NCBI RefSeq assembly: GCF_040807025.1
Contig: NC_090944.1
Location: 114,098,738-114,162,737 of the forward strand
Origin: Struthio camelus
Taxonomy: Eukaryota; Chordata; Aves; Struthioniformes; Struthionidae
Direction of reading: 5' to 3'
DNA length: 64,000 nucleotides
How positions within the stretch are numbered: position 1 is the first letter of the stretch; every line of letters begins with the position of its first letter. The notes under the pieces are model-generated. The model searched no databases. It was given only the letters and a program-made list of their open reading frames with translations, and was not told the origin of the DNA. Positions 1 to 12,500 of the stretch are shown in pieces. Position numbers and translations under genes: made by a program.

Positions 1-3000
1 GTATTTCCCTATAAAATAAAATGATAGATAATGGATTACTAAGTTACCAGCCTCTATAGCTACTGCAAAAGATGTAGGCCTTCAGTAAAATGAGTGTTAC
101 ATGTAAGACAGCTTTAAAGCAATACTCAAGATGGTTCTTAACAACCGAACTGGTTTGAACAGGTTGGCATTAAAGCCACTGTGTATTTCTGAGCTTAAGG
201 AGTAGATGATGGAATTGTTGGCCTAAACACAATTATGATATTCCAGTGGTCTCTACAAGAAAGAAGGCTGAATCACAAAAGGAGCAGGAGTGGCCTGTGG
301 TATCTCTCTGACCCGAGCAGACCAGTTCTCAAAACTGAAACTATTAAATCCGACAGTTCTCTTCCCTAAGAGATTTGGTATTTCTACTGGTAATGCTTCA
401 GCTAAACTGAGGAAAGTTGAGCAAACCTATCTATCTGGGGGTGGGGAGGGGTGGGGGATGTTGTTTTGTTTGTTGGATTTTTCTTTTTTCTTTTTATTTT
501 TTGGCAGAAGCAGCCAAGGGTCTGCTGTGGCTAGAGTCCGTTCTTACCCCTAGTTGATTATGCTTCTGAGTTCATAAACGTTAGCATACAGGAGAAGGGA
601 GAGACTGACTATACAGGAACGGCCATCACAGCTTGCTTCCTGAAGTGCCTTGGATAAAGTTTCATGCATTTCCCAAGGATTTCCAAAGTTATTTGAGACC
701 TTTAATGAGCTGTGTGTGTTCTAGGAGCAGTGAAACTATCAGGAAATCCAGAAGGTAGAAGATTCTGTAAACGTTAGAACTTTATAAATATTTCTTCAGT
801 ATGCAGAACTTTCCTGTGATGCAGCCCAGAAACTAGATGGATTTTTGAGTGCTCCCCCTGCCCCTTCTGAAAACTCCTTTCTTTAAGAACACTAGCAACA
901 TTCTTGGTTCTGGAATTGCATGTGGTTGTATGAAGTATTCACATGGTAACTGCCACGCATTTGGCCTGTATTAGAAATGAGACGTGTAACTGATTATATT
1001 TTGTTACCATGTATTGAGAATTGTGTGTTATTGCTGACTTCTTTTATAAATGAGACGCATCTATTCTAAGACCTTGTTTTCCATTCTAATTTAATCCTAA
1101 CCTTAATCTTGAACCATTTATATGCATACGTTGTTACAGCATTATGCTTTAGCTTAGTTCTTTTGCTTGATGTTTGTCCTGGTCCCGCTACCTATTTATA
1201 AAGGAGTCATAATTGTTGCCTTCCACCTACTTCAGGAGAAACAACACATGCTATTTTAGTTTTCCCTCATAAAAGGTGCTCTGTCCCATGATAATTGTAG
1301 TGGTTCCTTCTCTGTATCTTTGCAGGTTTTAATATCTGTCTGAAACGTGTAGGCCTGTGCATCTCTTATCTTCACTGTCAGTATCTTCCTGGTTATATCC
1401 CAGGGTTTCATTTGTTGTTTTTATGGCTTCATTGTGTAGATAGATCTTAGTCGTCCTGCGGTTGACCAGTATTAAGGGCCTGTTCCTTTCCCTAGCTTAG
1501 AAGCTTGCTAGTGCTTAGCCAAGCTTTTTCTTGGGTCTCTATCTGTCACTTTGCGGTCACTGAGTTTTGTCCTATGTCTGTTACTCTTGACCTTTGGAAT
1601 CTTGTCCTTTCTTCCTGATGACCTGATACTCTATTGGTAGCTTCCGTTATTGTGGTGTCATTCAAGCAGCTAACAAATGGCTATCCTTTGCCAAGGTCAT
1701 TGATAGAAATATTTAATGAGATTTAATTCCAAAATTAATCCCTATGAAGCTGTGCTTATAACCGCCCTTCAGCCTTGTGTTTCCTATTTCAATACAAACC
1801 ACTGGTGAATTTGTATAATTTTTAGCTTGAGAAAATTCAGTAGCCATGGTTGATCTGTTTCTAAGGCAGAGAATGGAGTACGGGAATATTTAAAATCTCA
1901 TTAGATTGGCTATTATCGAGCTTTAAAAAAAAAACAAAACTGTCCTACATAGTCTATTATGCAACTGCATGCTATTACATTTATGCACAAGAAGACAAAT
2001 TTCCTACAACTTGCAACTTCAACGTTCCTTTAATGCAGTTCTGTTGTATGAAATCTGTAACCTTTCGAACTCCATTTAAATTGCTGATGCAAAAAGCTAT
2101 TGTTAGTCTTGATCAGAGGGAAAAGAAAGAGTAAAGAGGGTCCTCCTTGTGTTTTTGAGGTCTGCTCTACGGATGCAGCATAGCCTCCTTGAGGCTATGC
2201 ATGAGCTACTGCAATCTCAAATTCTAGATAAAAAGTACTTTCTGTCAAGCATTTCCTCAACTAAACTTCGTAATTATAATTCTGAACTACTTAGGTATTG
2301 GTTCTGAGAGAGTTTAAGCACTCTTAGTGGTAATAGTTGAAATACATGCCTGTGAATATGACCCCTGCTCTGTGTGTGTGTTTTTTTTTTTTTAAAGTTT
2401 AGTCAGTGATGTCTGCGTGTACCTAAATTGCAGTTTAGTATTATCATTCATCAATCGTTTAACTAACTAACAAGCAATAAGATCAAAGAAATAAGCACTG
2501 AGAAGATAAGCAGCGAGCCTGAGTGTTTCTAAATTTAATTTTTTTTCCCCCTCTCAATTCTGTCTTAGTTAAAAGAGGCCTTACATCTTCATATTTTATT
2601 AATTGAGAGCGCTGTGGGTGTCTCCCCTCCCTCTCCCCGTTGTTACTGAAGCACAGAATTTTGTGCCTCAGACTTTTGAGGAACCCAAAAACAGGGGACT
2701 TGTGCTTCATGCCTCTTGGCCAATTCAGGCCCTCACTATCCTTCTCTTCTCCTGTCTTTTCACCTGTGCGCCTTGTGGGGTCCTGTTGAGTGAGGACTTG
2801 AACTCAATAGTAATAATGCACTACAAAATATAAAGGATGTTGAGTATAAATATGTAGGGGGTCCTGTTGTTTGAATTAAGTATCTAGGATATAGAAACCT
2901 AATGGTGTGTCAAACCCTAAATCTGTGTGTATTTATTCAGCTTTCTAATATGACCTTTGATTTTTTTTTTTTTTTTTCTACAGCTTACAGTTGAAACCCA

Positions 3001-3481
3001 ACTTCAGGAACACTTCAGTTAGCAGACTTTTCTTAATCTGTTTTTAAGGAATTTTGTAATGTTACAGTACTTAATTTTACCCTTGGTGTTGTTAAAAGCA
3101 TTTAGTAACTTGTTCCTATGGAATAAATTCTTAATATAGGAAAAAAAAGTGGGGGAAAAATATATATAAAAATAAAATACATAACTTTCACTTGGTTTGT
3201 CTAATAGTGATATTTTCGGTAGTTTATTTATTAAGCTTTGATTTTGGGGAATTAAAATAATCTTGATACTTACTGTAGTTCTTTTAGTAAATTCCACTGA
3301 AGACCATAATTAACAGTAATGTGTTAAGTCTCAGTTCTGGAGGCATGGCACGTGTGCCTTTTAAGCATGTGCAAAGTCAGTGGGACTATTTTTCGTGTAT
3401 GTAGGGGCTTTTTGTTGTTTTAAGATCTGTATTATGGTGTACTTTTTAACTTCTTCATATTTTTCATTTCAATGTTTGTAG
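1..3481 (+). other. PPP2R5A: PPP2R5A intron, 3' part
   Basis: No exon is visible. I looked for the expected upstream B56 sequence (the segment ending WPHIQ) and did not find it, so that exon lies before the window. The stretch is AT-rich and includes a G-run cluster at 437-457, T-runs near 2388 and 2960, and an unused acceptor-like site (polypyrimidine then ctacag) near 2983. Confidence 0.85.
437..457 (+). repeat. G-quadruplex-type G-run cluster
   Basis: Four G-runs of 5, 4, 4 and 5 are separated by single bases (T, A, T). This fits the strict G4 pattern with one-base loops, usually the most stable class. It lies on the sense strand of the PPP2R5A intron, so the pre-mRNA could fold too. Function is unknown. 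Confidence 0.75.
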
Positions 3482-3574
3482 TTGGTGTATGAATTTTTCC
3501 TGAGGTTTTTAGAGAGTCCGGATTTTCAGCCGAGCATTGCAAAGCGATACATTGACCAGAAATTTGTACAGCAG
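3482..3574 (+). CDS. PPP2R5A: PPP2R5A exon (first in window)
   Basis: Acceptor AG at 3480-3481, donor gtaagt from 3575. 93 nt, phase 0 at both ends. Encodes 31 residues, [15 protein letters not shown] through KFVQQ. By comparison with the human gene this is probably coding exon 4. Confidence 0.97.
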
Positions 3575-6500
3575 GTAAGTAGCTTCCACATCCACCCCCC
3601 CCCCCGATATAGAGATTGCCTCTCAAACTGAAGCTGTCTGATGAATATATAGTGAAGGAGATATTAAAGCTTTCACTTTGACAAGGGTTAAATTTTAATT
3701 GTTCCTATGATGCTTTCTGCAAAGCATTATATAAACAGGACACCATACTACACAGATAATTTGTAAGTTTAGAAACACTTTGCAAAGCATAGAGGTTGAT
3801 ATCTGAGAATAGTGTGAAATGCTTGAATTTGAAAGAAGTCATGTGTTTTTAAATGATTTGTAACTCTTACTTGCAGTGTAATCAACAGTGTGCTGATTAA
3901 ATTGTTTTAGTGGTTTTATGGTTTTTTTCCCCCTCCCCCTGTGTAGAAACTTATCGTTGTAAAACTTACAGCAAAATTGATTTTTGTTCTGTGAAAAGCT
4001 AACTTTTTAATACATGTTCTAGCATCTGCTAAGTTGTTACTACATAGTGTCATTCCCTTTACTATCATGTGTTATACGTAGAAGAAAAATTAGGTAAGAA
4101 AATACATAGGAAAACTGAGGAAAAATTATGCTTCACTGTACATGTAACTGAGCAAGAAAATGAACTGAGATTTTTTTTTTTATTAAATATAACTTATCAG
4201 GGAAATAGGCTCTATGTTTTGAGTACCGTTAACAATTTATTATCCTTTGAAGTACGATAGCTTGAAATTTTAGGCCGTAAAGATTGATTTGTGTTTTCTA
4301 CTTTTGTTAGAGTTTAGCCAAGACTGGTAGGTATCATTTGACTAACCGTCTTAAACTAATGTGAGTCAGTTTTTGTGAAGAAAGAAGATAAACTTTTAGA
4401 AAATAAAGACTGTAACCGCTCTGCTTTCACTTCAGTTTAGGGGCTCTGTTGCTGTTCACTGTTCTGCACCTTGCTTCCCTTTCTGTGGAAATCCTAAACG
4501 TGAGGGAGGTGAATAGGAAGAAGAATATGCTGTGGGTCATATTGACTGGAAAATCTACAGGAAGTTAGGGCAAGAAGGAACTGCAAGTTTGGGATAGCAA
4601 TGTTTTGTGGTTCCAAAAAGATCTGAATTGGTTTGAGGCAGGTGCAACTTTCTCATCAGCAGGCAAACAGGGACTTCGAAGCACTTGCCTTTTGGTCGGG
4701 AGCAGCATTGCACTGAGGAAGGGATAAGGGAGAGGTACCAGGACCTAGTGTAGACGTAGTAGAAACTCATTTTTCTGGACATTCCAAATCAAAATAAATG
4801 AGTTAGCAGAATGTTAACATTTTATCTTTGATACCATAATAATTTTTGTCCAAGGTTATTTTAGTGGGTATTTTCCCATATCAAAATAACTGTTTTCAAG
4901 GAAAATGTCAGTATCTGAAGAGTGGTGGCAGGCCGTCACAGTGCAGTAACATAAAGAAGAAACCTGTATGAATATTTTCCCTCCCCACCTTCAGAGACTG
5001 CTTGTTTAGCTTTCCTGTTCTTGTTAATAGGTGTTCCCTTCCTTTCTGTCTTGTTTGACTTTCCCACAAAATCCAGGCCTGAAGCTGCTGCTGAACAACT
5101 GGCCATGAGTAGCAGATTTACTAGTTGGTCCTGGTTCTCTTAGAAGCCATCTTCCAGAGTTTTAGTTCCTGAAGTTTGACTTGATCTTTCTTGAGAGCCC
5201 AAGAAAGGCAATGCAACAAGGAGCTATACAGAAAAATGTGGAGTAGTGATCCTGAGAGAGATCACCTAAATAGAAAAATGAAATGAGCCTGAGCAAAGTT
5301 CCTGAACAGCTGTTTCCCCTGCCTTATGTTGCTTGGTATAGACATTCGTAAGTTTGCAGGCCTGGATTGAGCAGGAGATAATAGTGACTGCTTGAGCTAA
5401 GTTATTAACTTATTTAGCACAGTTAGCATCTCTGAATTTGCTCTTAGTTGGACATACAGGAAGCAATAACTTAAAATAATGATCTATAATGGGATTGGAA
5501 TGTCTTTCGATCTCTTCAAGCGAGTATGCTCTTCTCTGTATCCTCGCAAAACTCTCTAAGAGGAAAAAAATGCATGGACTATCTTGCTGCCTTATTGGGG
5601 CATTTAGTCTCTATTAGCAGGGAACCAGAATTTGTCATTTTCATAGCTTATGCTTGATTTTGATGAACCCTCATATTAAATCATCAATTCTGAAATCTCT
5701 TGTATCCAAACAAAAGCAAATGTGTTCATCACCCGGAATAGATAAGTGGAAAATGGCAGGGGAGGGGGAGAGGTTTAAAAAGGAGGAAAATACTGATACT
5801 AGATTAAGACCAACATTATTTAACTTCTACGTGCTGTGAATTTCTTTTCTGTAGCTTACTTCTAATGCATTAGCATTCCACTAAGCGTATCACGTTCTTC
5901 TTTCCCTGAGGAAAGGTGCATGATTCTTATCACCATCCATCCGTCTTGCAAAATGATTGCAAAGAATTATGCTTTTGCTTAACTTGAAAGACACGAGGCT
6001 TTTTAAAATGAGAAATACAGGATTTTAATTAAGAAGCTGTAATTATCTGACACAGATGTGATTAATTCTGATTTCTTAAAAACCAACTGCAAACCACTTA
6101 CCTAAGGTTTGATAACCTCATTCTTGATCATTTCATTCTTATTTTGATAGTGTTAACTGCTGTTGGAATGACTTTGTTGAAGTCTGTATACAGACTTCCT
6201 GATATGAAGAAAACAAAGCTTCTGGGTTTCATTTAAAAAAACAAAAACAAAAAAACCCAAAAAACTAACTTCCAAAATAATATTGGACATCCAAACAAAA
6301 CCTCAGGTCAAACTGATTCTAATTTTTTTAATGCAAACTTGTAAGCTACAGATAAAATTCAAATCAGTTAGTAACATGACACAGATTTTAAAAATCTTTC
6401 GGAAATAATATGTTTCCATTTAATTTTTAAAGTTGTTGGAGCTCTTTGATAGCGAAGACCCACGAGAACGTGATTTTCTAAAGACAGTTCTTCATCGAAT

Positions 6501-9500
6501 TTATGGAAAATTCCTTGGTTTAAGAGCATTCATCAGGAAACAGATAAACAACATTTTCCTCAGGTATGCTATACGTGTGTGTGATGAGGTTGAGGCTTCC
6601 TCGTTCATCTGTAGTGATTTGTTCTTGAAATGCAAGACTTGATTTTTGGTCCGTGATCAGGCTGTCAAATATTTGAAGCTTACTGAAGGTTATTTCTTTA
6701 GAATTTCTGATCTCTGTTTCACTTTGCTTGCTTCTTTTTGTATCAGGTTTATATATGAAACTGAGCACTTCAATGGTGTCGCTGAGCTTCTGGAGATATT
6801 AGGAAGGTAAGTTTGATAAGATGGAGAATAAGTATGATATGTTGTTCTGGGTTATTCTGGAAAGCTTCAGCTTTCTTGCTTTGGGAATGAAGGGGAGAAC
6901 AACTATTTTAGTAACTAGTGAGGAAGTACTGGCACTGACATTTAATATTGTCTGGGCTATCATGTGGCTATCAGATCGGGCTGTAGAATATAAATGGTCC
7001 TCTTCACTGCAGATTTTAAAGATGGCCTGCAAAATATTTCTTAAGAGTCTTTGTTTCTAGCATGAAATATGGATATCAAAATAAGATTTTTTTGTTGTTG
7101 TTTTTGGTTCCCCCCCCCCTTTACTTTTGGAAATAATAAGTAGTATCTACTCTTGGTCCTTTTCTGATAGTTTTCTTTGGTTCAGAAAACAAGCGTTCGT
7201 TTTTACCCTCATGTTGAATGAAATGTTTTAATCTTCAGTCTGGTTTACTTTTAATTGTGAAAGCCTTGTAAGTGCTAGGGTTTTTTATTATCATTTTTAC
7301 CCTTAAATCACTTATTTTTAACTTTAGAGATTTGTGTAGTAGCAGTTTATTAGTATTCCAAAATTGCCACAGATGTATTTCACGGTAGAAAATCATAGAT
7401 ACTACTGGTCACTTGAAAATCCGAAGCTTGTGAAACTGTAATGGAACAAATCTTCATGAAAATCAAATGAAAAGGATGCTATTGTTTTCCTAGGTTTGTC
7501 AAAAATCTAGAAATGATCTCAAAACAAATGTTTAAAAATTGTAGTGATAAAGTAGTTTAAAAAAATTATATGCCATCAGTTTGGTTTTTGTTTGTTTTTA
7601 ATTCTTTGCAAGTTACCTTTAAGTGATTGTGGGTGAAAAGGATCAGCTTTCTGATGTATCCATCAAAGCCTTACTGTTAGATGGCAAAGCTTTCTGTAGA
7701 CATGAGTGGAAGTCATGTTAAAAATACTTCAGCCTAACTAGTATTACTGAATTTCAATTACGAGTGTTTCCCACTCCCCACCCTTGCTAGCAAGAGTCCA
7801 AACTTGCATGGTACAGACATTTTTAGACTAGATTATGCATATGTAAAGCTATTTTGTGGCCCCACAGTTATTAGGTTTAGAAAATGAATTCGAAATTGAA
7901 CATCTGTTTAATTTACAGTATTTCTTGATCTTCTGGGAAGAAAATTGTCTTTATATATAAAAATTTGCCTATTCATGTTTTCAGTATTATCAATGGTTTT
8001 GCACTGCCACTGAAAGCAGAACACAAACAGTTCCTCATGAAAGTTCTGATTCCCATGCACACTGCGAAGGGGTTAGCTTTGTTTCACGCACAGGTAAGTT
8101 TTTACATATTTGCAATAATTTTTTAGTACTCACATTTGAAACTAATGAAAGTTTGAAGTAGTGTATGTTTTAATATCTGTATTGCAAAATATTTTAAAAT
8201 GTATTCACTGAATATTTTGTTAAGATCTTAGATGTAAGTGTTACTTTTGAGATAGAATCTAGCATATATTAAAAGTGAAAGAATACAGCAGTGAGTCAGT
8301 CATGTCAACTGAAATGGGAAGTTTTTTGGGTTTGCTAGCCTGTTACACTTTAAGCTTGAAACTTAATCCCAGGGCCTTATTCTGTTATAACTTACGTAAG
8401 CTAAATGTTGTGTATAAAGGAACCTTGAGTATGGTCAGGGGTTTATTTCAGAAATGCTTTTTAAAACATTCCGGTTCGCCTACCCTTTTTTTTTTTTTTC
8501 TTTCCCTATTTTGGATATAAAAGACAGAAATACATAACATCTCTTTGGATCAGCTAGGAATTATGTAGCTCCATGACATACTGTCAGAATGTTGCAGTTC
8601 CTTGGTTAACTTCTCTTCTTACATTTAGCACAGACGTTCAACATCTTATTTGATGAATAATGTACATCCTTCCCAGGCATATTGGCACTTGAGCATTGAA
8701 TACATTTTATGCAAATCAACAAGTAATTCTGCTATGGCTAATTAAAAATTAGCTTTGTTAACTTAGTCTTCTCACTAATATAGCTCCTTATAGACAAAAG
8801 ATATGAGGAAGTGAGTTTCTAATGAAAGTGGAATCATTATGACTGGATCAAGTCAAGAGCTCAGTTAATTCCTAATTCTCATAAAAAGTTTTAATTAAAT
8901 CGCTTGTCTTTGTGGTTTATCACTGTGCAATAGGCTGCTTCATGGAATGAGTCAGTGATATGAGAGGGACCAGTCACATGCCAAAGGTATTCTCGCTAGA
9001 TCAGTACAGCAAGCTGTCCCTTGTTCCCTGATATGCTTTCTCTAGTGCATTGGCACCTGAAAGGGTGGTATTACCTCAAGCTGTACTGTATACTCGAAAG
9101 CAGTGTTCAGTTTGTTGACCCGGCTGTTAATCTATCCCTTCATAAACCGCTGGTCCCGTGTATCAAAATACCGTCTGGAAATTAAAGAGCGAGCTCATCA
9201 TTGTATGTTTCCTGTTTCGTGTTGTCCTTAAGATGCAAACCCACATTAATCCCATTTCCCAACCAAGAGTGACCTGGTTGCTTTGTTGCTACGGTACAAG
9301 TTTAGACTGCTCTTAAAAAATAAAAGCCTTAAAGCTGATATAAGTTTGAGTCTGTGTCTTTGAATAATAGGTAGCAGTGAGTCAATACTGCACAAAAATG
9401 CTTTAATGGGACTTCCTATTATTCATATGGCAGTTACTCTTATTTTTTTTAATCTACACATAACCGTATCTTAAGGGTTAAGAAAAAAATAGACATGTTA

Positions 9501-12500
9501 TAATTACAGCACTGCAATGATCTGTTTTGGTATAACAAAATAAAAAAAAATTGGAAGATAAAACACTTAGGATATTTGAATTCAAGTATGGAAATATATA
9601 TAAGGCATGTAAATGACCTCATCTCTGCTTTGTATTGGGAGATGAAAAATAACTGCAGTTTCTTAAAACGGGTCTTGATGGAGTCTGGGATTGTAACTAC
9701 TTCAATAATAGAGCTACTGTATGATTTCTGTACTGGGCAGAAGTAAGGTTGCTTAGGTAGCTTTGTATTTCCACGCTGTTGAACACAAATAGAACACCCT
9801 GGCCTTGGAAAGCCCCTTGGGGCACAAACCACTGGAGCCCGGGAGAGCGTGCCGGTGAGTTATTGCCGTAGGCTTCCCTGCTTCTTATGCTCTTCCGTAG
9901 GCACTTGGTATTGGCCGTTGCTGGGGGCAGTGTGCTCAGCTGGACAGATGCTCTCTGATCTCTTGTGGCTATATAACATGTTAAGATTTCTTTCACGTCT
10001 TTGTCATCCTACCACAGAATTTTGCATGCTGTAGATATCCAGTTTTGCTTTTGAGCAACGTGTGCTCAGCCAGACCTGCTAATCTTTTTTTTTTTTTTTT
10101 TGTTTGACTGGAAGTCTCTTCCCTGTGCGCTGCCCCCCCCCCCCCAAAAAAAAAAAAAAAGTTTGAAAATTCAGGCATATTCACAGGGTACTGTTAAAAC
10201 AGGAACTGAAGTTAAGAAGAATCTATCTGAATGCTGCATCTGAGTTAGGAAAATAAACAGTCAAGTTTAAAAACAATTTTTTTTCTAAGATTAAAAAAAA
10301 CCCGAAGGTTTTGGTATGCAGAAAGTCTTTGTAAAATAGAGCAAGACTGTATATCTTTCTGCTTTAATTGCTGTTTTGTTTAGTTTGGAAGGATTTTAAA
10401 TGGCTGTGTAGGATTTTTTTTCTAATTTAAAATGCTTCTGTTATAACTTGTGATATTTAGTTATGCTGTAATATCTAAACAGTGTCTGTTTAAACTAAAT
10501 AACTATATGACTTGCATTCTAGCTGGCCTATTGTGTTGTACAGTTCCTGGAAAAAGATACAACCTTAACAGAGCCTGTAAGTATGTTTTTTGCTTGAATA
10601 TTTTTCTATTTTTAATTTGAACTACATATTTCAGTGCCACTCATTAGAACTTTACAGCAGTACCATCTGTGATATCTCGAGTAATGATCCATAGGTGTTT
10701 TGGGGTGGAAAAAAATTTTTTTAACAGTCTAGGACAGGTGTTAAGAGAATTCTGGGTTTTGAAAGTGCAGTTATCTTTTAACCTTTGACCAAGATGGAGC
10801 ACAGATTTGAATAAAAATTTGAACTGCTGAGATCATGTAAATCACTTCATTTGAGAAAGTATTATCTACTGTATTCCTTCCTGGTAAGAACTGAAACTTC
10901 AGTGTTTTTGATGCTGATGGCTTGTGCCTAACCACTACATAAAGCTGAAATGCTTCAGGGAAATAAACAGTCCTAAAATAAAAGTTGAAAAGAATAACAA
11001 GACTTTATCTAGATAAAGGTAACTTTGAAATTCCAAATGTGTTTCTGCTCTGTCTCAGTTATTGCAGTGCCTCTTGGCAGTTACAATACAGGTGCTTCAG
11101 GCATCAGTGGCTTTTGCCAGACTGCATCTCCCATGATGCGTGTTGACAGTTCAGCTAAAGAGGGGGTTTGCAGTGCTTCATTTGGCAATGCCCATAAAGA
11201 AAAGTGCAGGCTCAGGGCAGCACAGCAGCTCATGGGGACATAAATTAATGTCCGACCAACTAGAACAGAAACCATTTGTAGTTTGACAATCGGAAATATT
11301 TTCAGTTAAGGATAAGTTGAAATTTAAATACTTTATTCTGTTGCTTGATTGGAAAAATGAAGAGCTTCTACAATTTTCTTATAAAGAAAAAAGAAGGTTT
11401 TGTGGAAACAATTTAAATTTTCATCAGCCAGACTTACTGTGGAAGCTTGTTTTCTGCAGGGTCATTTAGTGTTGATGTTCCTCATCAGAAAGCAAGTTCT
11501 GCTGTGGAGGGTGAAACTAGGCCTGACTGTCTATGAACTTGTGCTATCTGCTTGAAGCATCTTCCTCCCCCTTACTGCAGTGTTCCCAGCTTGCTTCATT
11601 TATCCTGTGACACCCATATCAAGCAAAAGATTGTGGATTGTGCGTGCTAGCTAGCCAATTGTTGCCAAACAGTACATAGCGGCTGAGTTCTGCTTGCTTC
11701 TCCCGTGGGGTACTAATTTGGGCTTCTCTGCCCAGCTGCCAATTTCCACAAAACTTGTAGGAGTTTAGATGAAAATCCTAACTGTAACTAATTGACCAGT
11801 TTCAGTTGAAACTGGTCAATGAGCTTGTTTTATTAGGTAGGGAATGTGAGCAGCAAATGTGCAGTATCACATAAAAACCTGTAAGATTGATTTTTTTTTT
11901 ATATAAATATATATATATATTTTTTTAATCAAAGTGACAAAATAAGAACTTCCTGATGTGAATTTACAGAGTTGTGATGCAGAATCCAAGCCTAAACTTT
12001 TAAGTGAGAAAGCTGGGCTTCCTCAAGGAGGAATGCCATAGTACCAAGTTCTGAGATTGTGTAGACAATTCTGGTCACCTTTGAGTCAGTAAAGTGAATT
12101 CAGAATGGAGAAGATCAAGAACTCACCACAGAATCACTGCATATACCTACCTTGGTCATTACTCTGAACATGTAACAAAATTTGACCTATAAAGGATGAG
12201 CAAAAGTTTTAATAGATGATAGGAAGTGAAGCTCTAAGAAACTTTCTGAAATGTTTGAAATGTAAATATTAAAATTTGATGAGGCAACTGATGAAATAGT
12301 ATTTGGAAGGTTTTTTGTTTTGTGGGGAGGGGGTTTTGGCTTTAGGTCAAGTAATATTTTAAGAATGCCATCAGAAGGCTATCTTCATGAGTACCGCGCT
12401 CTTATTTTTCTGGCAGGAACTGTCACTCAGGGTCAATTTAGAGGACATTCAGTCCAGGCTCTATAACTATGGTAGTCTGCCTCAAGGTCAGTCCTGATGT

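Noticed and set aside
2979-3020. Acceptor-like polypyrimidine tract and ctacag upstream of the first PPP2R5A exon
   Set aside because: The following sequence meets an in-frame stop within 13 codons in the first reading frame and does not match the B56 segment expected there. The true acceptor at 3481 joins the conserved LVYEFF exon.
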